Source: Acetatifactor muris (GTDB lineage: Bacteria; Bacillota; Clostridia; Lachnospirales; Lachnospiraceae). From it: a stretch of DNA of 64,000 nt. The notes below the pieces were generated by a model. The model was not told where the DNA came from. It made no database searches and saw only the letters and a list, made by a program, of their open reading frames with translations. The position numbers and the translations under genes are program-made. The stretch is from NCBI GenBank assembly GCA_023663635.1, contig JAMPHD010000005.1, positions 1-64,000 on the forward strand, given 5' to 3'. This document shows positions 25,239-31,892 of this stretch, one piece after another. Position 1 is the stretch's first letter, and each line of letters begins with the position of its first letter.

Positions 25239-25904
25239 TCATTCCCTCCGTCCTATCAACAGCCTGGGATTTCCGGAGCCCGTGTAGTATTTTCTCCACT
25301 TGTCCCATCCCTCTTTGGTGATCCGGTCGATCTCCTTCGTCTCCGACCGGGCGCCCCCGCTCTTTGGAATCCCGCCGGGCGAGCGCCCCTCCTTCTCACC
25401 GTAGTATTCGCCTTCAATGGAAATTTCCGCCTGCGCCCTCACCGGGATCCCCTCCGGGGAAAACATGGTATAGTGAACACCGAGCCGCGTCAATATGCCC
25501 GCCACGCTGATGGAACCCCATTCGAAACAAATTTGTTGAGGTTTCCTGTTCCCGCCGATGTCCCTGTTGTCGTAGTAGTACAGTTTCCTGATATAGTTCC
25601 GCACATCCTCATAAGAACTTTGATCCAAACCGGTCAGCGTGTTGAAAAAGAGCGTCATGGAGAGAGTGACCCTGTTTTTCCTCCTGCGCCCAAGGCTGCC
25701 CTCCACAGGCTGCTGCCAGCCGATGGGCATTCCCGACATCCTCTTTCGGACCCGGTCTCCATAGTCTTCCCCTGTCGAATCCGTAAGCCCCACGGCCTCC
25801 TCCAACATCAGCTCCGAGGGATTAAAGGGCACATGAAAGGCATGGGCGTCCTCCCGCTGCGGGCACAGTCCGTTGTAGGGGCAGATAAAAGCTTTATGTA
25901 ACAT
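25239..25904 (-). CDS. Afp7-like baseplate/tube adaptor with LysM-like C-terminus
   Basis: The 221-aa protein has FHVPFNPSELMLEEAVG near residue 24, VTLSMTLFFNTLTGLDQSSYEDVRNYIRKL, QICFEWGSISVAGILTRLGVHYTMFSPEGIPVRAQAEISIEGEY (in segments) and a C-terminal GWDKWRKYYTGSGNPRLL like a LysM fold. This matches the Afp7/gp53-type CIS protein between the tube and the hub. The start has a GGGGAGGC site. Neighbours on both sides are CIS genes. Confidence 0.85.
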   Translation of the reverse strand: MLHKAFICPYNGLCPQREDAHAFHVPFNPSELMLEEAVGLTDSTGEDYGDRVRKRMSGMPIGWQQPVEGSLGRRRKNRVTLSMTLFFNTLTGLDQSSYEDVRNYIRKLYYYDNRDIGGNRKPQQICFEWGSISVAGILTRLGVHYTMFSPEGIPVRAQAEISIEGEYYGEKEGRSPGGIPKSGGARSETKEIDRITKEGWDKWRKYYTGSGNPRLLIGRRE

Positions 25905-25922
25905 GGCTGCCTCCCCGGGCGA

Positions 25923-26270
25923 TCATCGGCCCTTTCTCACGGATTCCAGACGCATGCGCTCCTCCACCCGCTCATACACCCGCAGGGCAATGCCGGGCAC
26001 AAGGGCGCTCTCCATATGATCTACTCCAAATACCTGTTCCATATACTTTGCCGCCATGGAAGGGCGGGATCTGTAATAGGCCCTCTCCTCCCTGAGCAGT
26101 TTCCGCACGCTCTCCCGCACAAACGGGAGCAGCGATTCCTTCAGTTTCTCCCGCTCCCTCCCCCAATTCGGGCTCTCCATCCTGCCCGCGCCTCCTCCCG
26201 GCCGCGCGTATTCCAAGACAGGGAGCCGGTTATCCAAAACCACCTGTCTGACCTTCGTTTCGATCATCAT
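25923..26270 (-). CDS. Unknown small charged protein of the contractile operon
   Basis: The 115-aa protein is basic and helix-rich, with FVRESVRKLLREERAYYRSRPSMAAKYMEQVFGVDHM and a charged tail (LRVYERVEERMRLESVRKGR). No family was recognised. It lies between tube 2 and the Afp7-like gene, three bases after the tube 2 stop, so it is in the same translational unit. Possible roles are a chaperone, a tube-length or adaptor component. It has no signal peptide or membrane segment. Confidence 0.75.
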   Translation of the reverse strand: MMIETKVRQVVLDNRLPVLEYARPGGGAGRMESPNWGREREKLKESLLPFVRESVRKLLREERAYYRSRPSMAAKYMEQVFGVDHMESALVPGIALRVYERVEERMRLESVRKGR

Positions 26271-26273
26271 CCG

Positions 26274-26708
26274 TCACCCCACCATCCTGAAATCTTCATA
26301 GAGCACCTCAAATCTGTCGATGAGAATGCCGTTTTGTTCCGCGCTCATCTCTCCGATCTCCCAACTCTTTACGATCAGCCCGGAGAACAGATATATCTTG
26401 GCCGGAACGCCCTGATGGTCCGTGACCATGACGCTCAGGACCCCCGGGATCCTGCAGCCCACCGGATACAGGGGATTTTCCTGTCCCGCATAGATTCCCT
26501 TCTCCAGACATAACACCTGTCCGTCCCCGCAGAACTTGGGGAAGATATGTACCGTGGAGTTCATACCGCCCTCCCGGTAGGTCTCCGTCTCCGCCTGCAT
26601 CCCGATGCCCGTGATCTTCTGAAATCCCATGAGCAGACTGTTTAGAGACACGATAAAGCGATACCCCGGCAGGGGATCCGTATAGTAGGGGAATGCCTGC
26701 TGTGCCAT
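26274..26708 (-). CDS. Tail tube protein 2 (gp19/Afp5-like)
   Basis: The 144-aa protein has the T4 gp19-like tube fold: GYRFIVSLNSLLMGFQKITGIGM, CRIPGVLSVMVTDHQG and the C-terminal IVKSWEIGEMSAEQNGILIDRFEVLYEDF. It is the second tube gene of the operon. In eCIS the second tube-type protein often forms the adaptor between baseplate and tube. The ATG follows GAGAGGAGGATAT. Confidence 0.87.
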   Translation of the reverse strand: MAQQAFPYYTDPLPGYRFIVSLNSLLMGFQKITGIGMQAETETYREGGMNSTVHIFPKFCGDGQVLCLEKGIYAGQENPLYPVGCRIPGVLSVMVTDHQGVPAKIYLFSGLIVKSWEIGEMSAEQNGILIDRFEVLYEDFRMVG

Positions 26709-26729
26709 ATATCCTCCTCTCCCTGCGGC

Positions 26730-26906
26730 CTATGGCCTGAACAGATCATTTTCACCGTTGACTTTTTTGTTGATCCTGTTGATCTCCTCGCAGTATCTGC
26801 GCCTCTCCGGATGGGACAATCCCAAGATCTTTTCCTCCGACCAGTGAAAATAATACCCGATGAACGCGATCTCCCGGGCCAGTTCGTCCCGGCCGATGAC
26901 AGTCAT
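26730..26906 (-). CDS. Small conserved CIS protein (DUF6760-like), 58 aa
   Basis: Translation from ATG 26906 gives a 58-aa protein with AREIAFIGYYFHWSEEKILG followed by LSHPERRRYCEEINRINKKV. The YHFHWS...ILxLxHxERRRWxEEIxxINR pattern is typical of small proteins next to the tube gene in contractile loci. The start overlaps the preceding stop by four bases (ATGA) and has AGGGGGA upstream. The function is unknown; it may chaperone tube assembly, like T4 gpG/GT frameshift products, but this is inference. Confidence 0.82.
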   Translation of the reverse strand: MTVIGRDELAREIAFIGYYFHWSEEKILGLSHPERRRYCEEINRINKKVNGENDLFRP

Positions 26907-27265
26907 TCCCCCTGCGCAAAATTTAATGTGTCGTTAAAAGTCTTTCCGCAGTGCGGGCATTGCACGCGGATCACCGGATCCTCCGCCCGGTTGACCGTCT
27001 CATACAGATTCTGGAGATAGGCAAAATCCGTCGCGGTCAGTTTCCCGATCAGATCCGCGGACACCTCCACACCCTCTATTCTGACTACCTTTGACAGCAG
27101 TACCACGGCCAAAAACTCCCCGTTCTCCCGCGTTCCGGGGTGTCTTCCCGCCTCGATCTCATCCAGAGCCGTGGCACACCGCATGACTCCCCTGCGGTGC
27201 GCCCTGCCCCTCGCATCCACATATCCCTTGGGCAGTATAAACTCATATTCCGTCTGAATCAGCAT
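26903..27265 (-). CDS. Phage tail assembly-like protein with C-terminal zinc motif
   Basis: The 120-aa protein has LPKGYVDARGRAHRRGVMRCATALDEIEA, then LAVVLLSKVVRIEGVEVSADLIGKLTATDFAYLQNLYE (in segments), and ends RVQCPHCGKTFNDTLNFAQGE. Conserved small CIS proteins next to the tube gene have this shape. A single CxxC (CPHC) suggests zinc binding, perhaps shared between subunits. The start at 27265 (MLIQTEYEF) follows AAGGGAGAGG; a longer start at 27286 is possible. It overlaps the DUF6760-like gene by four bases. Confidence 0.75.
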   Translation of the reverse strand: MLIQTEYEFILPKGYVDARGRAHRRGVMRCATALDEIEAGRHPGTRENGEFLAVVLLSKVVRIEGVEVSADLIGKLTATDFAYLQNLYETVNRAEDPVIRVQCPHCGKTFNDTLNFAQGE

Positions 27266-27332
27266 GCCTCTCCCTTCCGCGCCCATATTTCCGCGCTCAT
27301 ATTTTCACGCCGTTTTGCTCTCATCCGGCCGT

Positions 27333-27764
27333 CTATTTGTCTCTCGTCACGCCCTCGTGCGCCAACTCCAAAGTCTCCACCGCCACCTCATTGCCCGTGG
27401 CATTGAAATCCGGAGCGGTGTACTTGGTCGGCCACGCCGAGATCACCGTCCACTTGGCGATCTCCGCCTGCTTGTCATCGTGCAGACTGATCACCACCGT
27501 CTTGCGGGTGATGGTGCCGCCCTCCACCTCCTTCATCCAATTGTACAGCTCCATGGAAGAAGTCATACCCCACTTTAACGTGATGTTGCCATACCGAATG
27601 ATGCCCGGCTGCTTTCCCACCGTATTGACCGCAAAATTGCCCTCCCGATACTCAATGGGGTCGGAGGAGACATCCGGCGCGCTGACCTCCGAGAACCCGC
27701 CCACCACCTTTCCGTCGATCGTAACCTCATAATTGTATTTCTTAAAGGGATATACCATTGCCAT
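27333..27764 (-). CDS. Tail tube protein 1 (gp19/Afp1-like)
   Basis: The 143-aa protein carries the major tube signature: YNYEVTIDGKVVGGFSEVSAPDVSSDPIEYREG, ITLKWGMTSSMELYNWMKEVEGG and TKYTAPDFNATGNEVAVETLELAHEG (in segments). It polymerises as hexamers within the sheath. It follows the sheath gene by 13 bases and has an AGGAGGAG site. Of the two tube genes it is the better match to the major tube. Confidence 0.92.
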   Translation of the reverse strand: MAMVYPFKKYNYEVTIDGKVVGGFSEVSAPDVSSDPIEYREGNFAVNTVGKQPGIIRYGNITLKWGMTSSMELYNWMKEVEGGTITRKTVVISLHDDKQAEIAKWTVISAWPTKYTAPDFNATGNEVAVETLELAHEGVTRDK

Positions 27765-27777
27765 CTGCTACTCCTCC

Positions 27778-29562
27778 TCACTGTGCGCTTTCCATTTTCT
27801 GGGTGATGCGGAACACCACAAATTCCGCGGGACGTACCGGAGCCACGCCAATGACGCAGATCAGTCTCCCGTTCAGAATGTCATCTTCCGTCATGGTGCT
27901 CTTGCCGATGTTGATGAAAAAGGCCTCTTCCGCCGTGGATCCCGCCAGAGCCCCGTTCCTCCACTGCGTGGTCAGAAATACCCGGATGGTCCCCTCCACT
28001 CTGGACCAGAGGATCTCATCATTGGGCTCAAATACCGCCCAGTTGGTGTTGACCCGGATGGACTCCTCGATGAAGATGAAGAGTCTCCTCACATTCACAT
28101 ATTTCCAATTACCGTCGCTTGAACAGGTTCGTGCGCCCCACACGCGGATACCCTGCCCGGGCAGCCGTCGGATCAGGTTGATCCCCTTGGGATTCAGTTT
28201 GGCCTGTTCCGCGTCATTGTATTTGACGGAAAGCCCCGTACAGTTCCTCACGATCTCATTGGCCGGAGCCTTGTGCACACCCCTTGCGGCATCCGTGCGC
28301 CCATAGATCCCTGCCACGGATCCGGAGGGCGGCAGATAGACGTTCCGATTGTCCAGAGGATCATAGCACTGCAGCCAGGGATGATACATGGCCGCATAAC
28401 TCGAATCCACGTTTTCCCTGAATTCCTGCAGTTCGCCCACGTCCTTAAGATCCGCCGGCATGTCCAAAACGGCGAAGCGGTTGCCCATGCTCTCACAGTG
28501 GCTCACCAAGGCGCTCTGCACCGACTCATCGGTGATGCCGGGGATCGCCATGATGCTCACATCGCTCACCGTCTTAAAGGCCATAAGCCCCGTTCTTTGG
28601 TCGGGAGAGCCGTCATCTCCCAGATACATCCCGGCCCGCTCTTCGGCTTTCTCACTGATCACACCGTCCGTTCCTCCTTCAAACGAGAGGGATATCACGG
28701 GTTCCTCGGCGTCCCCCAAAAGCTTTGTCAGGACATCCGCCTTCACTTCCTCCGCATTGACCCCCATGGTGATCAGTTGGGATTTCTCCAACATATGCTC
28801 CGCGTAATTGCTGCGGGCGGGATTCAGGGATACGCTCTCATACTGCTCGGCGGCGGTGTCATCTCCCACTGCCGCGTTCCACTCCGTCAGATACATAAAG
28901 TACGATGTTTTCTCATCCAAAGACAGCGCGTCCTCCGGCTCGATCAGTTTGTCCTCCACCGCTTTGATCCGGGTATAGAAACATTTATTCTGCGAGTCAT
29001 CATCCTGCTGCTTATCAGTCTTGATGACCCGGACGCAGATCAGGTCTCCCTCCCGATAGGCCGACGCGTCTCCGTCCGCGATCTGCAATTTTCCCTCGGC
29101 GGTCACGGTGACCTGCAGCCTGTTCTTAAAAACTGCTGTCAGATCGACATGGAGGCTGTTGCCCCACTCTCCCGGATCCGCGGCCTCCGCCTCGATGATA
29201 TGACAATCTTCCATGCGCTCACCCGAGCTGTCCGTCATGAAACTCTTAGCTTTTTGGGCCGCGTTTTTCTCATCTCCTCCCGCGCACACCCGCATCACAT
29301 AGCAGGAAGATCCCCCGTTGTTAAAAAACTGCTCCACCGCATAGGACAGAAAACGCATATTCCCATAGGTGCGCTCCGACAGATATCCTCCAAAGCGGCG
29401 TTTGTAATCCGCCATGCCGGTGATCAATACCGGCATCCCCCGCACCGGCCCCTTTTGGGCCAGCCCTACAAATCCCGCGGTGCCGGTGCCCACACCCTCC
29501 ATCGCTTTTACTCCCGCGTCAAATTCCTCCACATACACACCGGGTGACAAATACTCTGCCAT
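27778..29562 (-). CDS. Contractile tail sheath protein
   Basis: The 594-aa protein starts MAEYLSPGVYVEEFDAG, the classical N-terminus of phage/eCIS tail sheaths. Domain I continues with GFVGLAQKGPVRGMPVLITG and NNGGSSCYVMRV. The C-terminal domain has SDGNWKYVNVRRLFIFIEESI, VEGTIRVFLTTQWRNGALAG and FVVFRITQKMES (in segments), the interlocking arm region. It is the only sheath gene in the operon. The start at 29562 follows AAAGGAG; an upstream in-frame extension is not family-like. Confidence 0.95.
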   Translation of the reverse strand: MAEYLSPGVYVEEFDAGVKAMEGVGTGTAGFVGLAQKGPVRGMPVLITGMADYKRRFGGYLSERTYGNMRFLSYAVEQFFNNGGSSCYVMRVCAGGDEKNAAQKAKSFMTDSSGERMEDCHIIEAEAADPGEWGNSLHVDLTAVFKNRLQVTVTAEGKLQIADGDASAYREGDLICVRVIKTDKQQDDDSQNKCFYTRIKAVEDKLIEPEDALSLDEKTSYFMYLTEWNAAVGDDTAAEQYESVSLNPARSNYAEHMLEKSQLITMGVNAEEVKADVLTKLLGDAEEPVISLSFEGGTDGVISEKAEERAGMYLGDDGSPDQRTGLMAFKTVSDVSIMAIPGITDESVQSALVSHCESMGNRFAVLDMPADLKDVGELQEFRENVDSSYAAMYHPWLQCYDPLDNRNVYLPPSGSVAGIYGRTDAARGVHKAPANEIVRNCTGLSVKYNDAEQAKLNPKGINLIRRLPGQGIRVWGARTCSSDGNWKYVNVRRLFIFIEESIRVNTNWAVFEPNDEILWSRVEGTIRVFLTTQWRNGALAGSTAEEAFFINIGKSTMTEDDILNGRLICVIGVAPVRPAEFVVFRITQKMESAQ

Positions 29563-29633
29563 CTCTGACTCCTTTCCGCCGCCCCCGCGGCACAATCATC
29601 ACATATTTACGTTTTCCGATCTTCCCGATATCT

Positions 29634-30017
29634 TCACAAAAGGACCGTGGGACATATGGGCGCCGTGACCCCGATCTCTCCTCCATACAGGCAGCGCAGT
29701 TTGGAATCCATGTTAAGGACCTCTTTTCCCTGTACCTTGATCCGACCGCATGCCCCGGTCCAATCCGAGGCGGTGCAGGGTATGCAGGGCATGGGTGTCA
29801 AAACGCCCAAAGCTGCGGCGGTGGCAGCAGCCACCATGGGATTGGCGGGGTTGGAACACATGCCGAAGGGCAGGATATTCACCAGGGGCACATGATCCGT
29901 CTTGACCGCTATGGGCATCATCGCCTTGGCCTTTCTGCCCGGCAACAGCATGAGGGGCATGGGCGCATTCCCAAAACTGCATTTTAACAAAGATCCCTGA
30001 ACCACCACAGGTTTCAT
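29634..30017 (-). CDS. PAAR-like tip protein (DUF4280 type)
   Basis: The 127-aa protein has VVVQGSLLKCSFGNAPMPLMLLP near the N-terminus, then FGMCSNPANP and TPMPCIPCTASDWTGACGRIKVQGKEVLNMDSKLRC, typical of DUF4280 PAAR-like proteins. It is Cys-rich with clusters that could bind metal. It is expected to cap the spike tip and could carry an effector. The ATG overlaps the preceding stop by four bases and follows GGGAGGGAG. No C-terminal toxin domain is attached. Confidence 0.85.
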   Translation of the reverse strand: MKPVVVQGSLLKCSFGNAPMPLMLLPGRKAKAMMPIAVKTDHVPLVNILPFGMCSNPANPMVAAATAAALGVLTPMPCIPCTASDWTGACGRIKVQGKEVLNMDSKLRCLYGGEIGVTAPICPTVLL

Positions 30018-30586
30018 GGCTCCTCCCTCCCGCGCACTCCATATTCTCTCGTCTCCACCTTATGGGCCTCGCGCATCCTGCGGGAGGCGATCGTCACCGG
30101 CGCTGCCTTCACATACACGGCCGGGCTGAGGGGCTTTTGAAAACTCTCCCACAGCTGCATCTTAAAATCCATGCTCTCCTGCAGAAAAGAGAAACCCACG
30201 CTCCCCCCGTCCGCTCTCTCGGATGTGGGGTTGTCATAGACGGCCCGAAGGATCTCATTCAAGATCCCGTGGACTCTCTCCCTCTGCAGACCGCCGAAAC
30301 CATGTCTCGGATTACAGAAGATCATATAAGAGAGCTCCGTGGCCTTGGGCGGAAATGTCCTGTGCGTCTCATCAAGCCACGCTCCCTCCACCGCCATGGG
30401 AGAATGATCCTGTATGTCATACAGCCAGATCCCCACCCTGTAATCCTCCTCGTCCCAAGGGGAGGTAAAGAGAATGCCATCCTCATCCCGCACATACTCC
30501 GGACACAGATACTGCCTCAGGATCTCTTGGAGACATTTTCCCGTCTGCAGGATCTCTCCGTCCGACCAATCCTGAATACCATCCAC
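30014..30586 (-). CDS. Tail terminator / cap protein (Pvc16_N, DUF4255-like)
   Basis: The 190-aa protein has GILFTSPWDEEDYRVGIWLYDIQDHS and ATELSYMIFCNPRHGFGGLQRERVHGILNEILRAVYDNP (in segments), matching the DUF4255/Pvc16 N-terminal cap. It ends the sheath-tube assembly. The start is taken as GTG at 30586 (VDGIQDWSDGE) behind AGGGAGG; longer in-frame starts reach 30709. Its 5' end overlaps the upstream GLEV-type gene by 70 bases in another frame, which is unusual and could mark a local frameshift. Confidence 0.75.
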   Translation of the reverse strand: MDGIQDWSDGEILQTGKCLQEILRQYLCPEYVRDEDGILFTSPWDEEDYRVGIWLYDIQDHSPMAVEGAWLDETHRTFPPKATELSYMIFCNPRHGFGGLQRERVHGILNEILRAVYDNPTSERADGGSVGFSFLQESMDFKMQLWESFQKPLSPAVYVKAAPVTIASRRMREAHKVETREYGVRGREEP

Positions 30587-31656
30587 GAGATCACAACCTC
30601 CCTGTTCCAATACCTTCTGTATTTCCTGCGGCCGCCCGACAATGTCAGCGCGATCCGAAAAGTTCCCCGCTCCACATCCTGGCGCAGAGCCTGTCTCGCG
30701 ATGTCCCAACCCGCGTTACCGTCGCCGCCCCACCTGTCCTCAAACAGGCTCTGATCCCCCCGGATCACCGCGTACCGGTCCTTTCCCGTATCCCTGAACA
30801 GAAGACCCGGCTGTCTGTACATGACGCCCCACCGGATCCATACCTCCTCCCCGGGAAATCCGTGGGAGATCTCCTCCGACAACAGCACCTGTCCCCTTTT
30901 GTAGTGTTCGGGAATGGGGATGGTCAGAATCCCGGTCCGGACGCAGCGCGTCTGTTTCTCCCAAATTTTCCCGGGATGCCCGGATGCCGTCTCCTCCCGC
31001 AGGGTTTCGGGCTGCGCAGTCTCCTCCTGCGAAGGCGCCCGCCCGCCCCGGGGGAGGGATTCCGGTATCCGTTCTCTCTGCGCATAAGAGCGAATGTCTC
31101 TGTCGTCCGCTTTGGAAAATACATACCCCTCCCTCGTCTTGGACCGCTCTGCCCGCAGACACGCCAGAGGGATCCAATCCGCCTGTCTCCCGTCCGCGTC
31201 CCGCCCGAAACGCCATTCCCCCGGCGGATAGGCGCCCAAGGCAAAGGTCTCCTCTATCCTCGCCGTCCGATAAGATATCCCGCCCCCGTCCTCGCGGACC
31301 TGTTCCTGCTCCACCGGCCGCTCCGCGTATCGGATGCCCAACACAAACTCCCGCCCTGCCTGCCGCTCCGGCCCGGCGATATCGTCCAACCCCCACACCG
31401 TATCCCGGGGGGCGAGCAGAATGCGGCCCCGGGGATCTATGGCGCTGCCCGCGGTGAGTTCCAGTCTTCCGTCCGATCTGACGCGGACCTCCAAACCCTC
31501 TATAATGCCGCAGCCGTGAAACATTCGGTTTATAAACTCCAACTTGCAATTTCCGTATTCCTGCTCATTGATCAAATCTCCCGCATGCAGCAGTTTGCCG
31601 GGATAATAATGCGTCCTGACAAAGGGACTCTCCCGAATGACTCCGTGTGTCTCCAT
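30517..31656 (-). CDS. Conserved CIS-associated protein with YYPGKLL / GLEV motifs, first gene of the operon
   Basis: The 379-aa protein has an N-terminal conserved part: SPFVRTHYYPGKLLHAGDLINEQEYGNCKLEFINRMFHGCGIIEGLEVRV (in segments, residues 10-60), then TAGSAIDPRGRILLAP. Proteins with this FYPGKLL...HG-GV..GLEV pattern occur in contractile loci, but I know no characterised function. The remainder is divergent, with a low-complexity acidic linker (about residues 205-245) and a basic C-terminus. The start at 31656 (METHGVIRE) follows GGGAGGAT. It may be a baseplate, fibre or tip accessory; this is inference. Confidence 0.7.
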   Translation of the reverse strand: METHGVIRESPFVRTHYYPGKLLHAGDLINEQEYGNCKLEFINRMFHGCGIIEGLEVRVRSDGRLELTAGSAIDPRGRILLAPRDTVWGLDDIAGPERQAGREFVLGIRYAERPVEQEQVREDGGGISYRTARIEETFALGAYPPGEWRFGRDADGRQADWIPLACLRAERSKTREGYVFSKADDRDIRSYAQRERIPESLPRGGRAPSQEETAQPETLREETASGHPGKIWEKQTRCVRTGILTIPIPEHYKRGQVLLSEEISHGFPGEEVWIRWGVMYRQPGLLFRDTGKDRYAVIRGDQSLFEDRWGGDGNAGWDIARQALRQDVERGTFRIALTLSGGRRKYRRYWNREVVISWMVFRIGRTERSCRRENVSKRS

Positions 31657-31742
31657 GACAATCCTCCCGTCCCGGCGTTCCCGGTGCCGTTCGCCTGAAC
31701 TTTTTCTACATGATACCACAGATTTCGACAGTCACATTATTG

Positions 31743-31760
31743 TACTACTAAAGTGTAGTA
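31743..31760. promoter_or_regulatory. 18-bp inverted repeat upstream of the contractile operon (candidate operator)
   Basis: TACTACTAAAGTGTAGTA is TACTAC-N6-GTAGTA. It lies about 85 bases upstream of the first gene of the operon. On the minus strand an element TATCAT with TGTGG before it lies downstream near 31707-31712 and could be a -10, but no good -35 is present. It resembles palindromes of XRE or BlaI-like repressors. The XRE protein at 15777-15998 is the obvious candidate ligand. Confidence 0.5.
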
Positions 31761-31811
31761 AAATAACACGGCATCCCCAAATCTCCGCGGACTGCCCTTA
31801 TGTTAAAATGT

Positions 31812-31852
31812 AAAAAAGCCGGAACCCTGAATCTCTCAGAGTTCCGGCTTTT
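31812..31852 (-). terminator. Terminator of the dacA-type gene
   Basis: AAAAGCCGGAAC pairs with GTTCCGGCTTTT around a loop with a further CTGA/TCAG pairing; A/T-runs flank both sides. It separates the S11 peptidase gene from the contractile operon. Confidence 0.85.
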
Positions 31853-31892
31853 GCCGTCCGATATTTGATCTCACGCGGTCTCGCGATCCGCC

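Larger units (their letters stand above)
15777..31656 (-). other. Contractile injection system (eCIS / phage-tail-like) operon
   Basis: Eighteen closely spaced or overlapping genes run in one direction: conserved GLEV-motif protein, Pvc16-like cap, PAAR-like tip, sheath, tube 1, zinc-motif assembly protein, DUF6760-like small protein, tube 2, unknown 115-aa protein, Afp7/LysM-like protein, hub, spike, gp25, two baseplate proteins, tail protein I-like protein, AAA+ ATPase and XRE regulator. Gene content matches extracellular contractile injection systems rather than phage. No capsid, portal, terminase, integrase, holin or lysin is present. Confidence 0.9.

Noticed and set aside
15777..31656. 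Prophage interpretation of the tail gene block
   Set aside because: No integrase, capsid, portal, terminase, holin, lysin or attachment sites are visible, while an eCIS-type ATPase, Pvc16-like cap and PAAR-like tip are present.
15777..31656. Classical type VI secretion system
   Set aside because: No TssJ/TssL/TssM membrane complex, ClpV or TssB/TssC pair is present; a single sheath protein and gp19-type tubes fit eCIS better.
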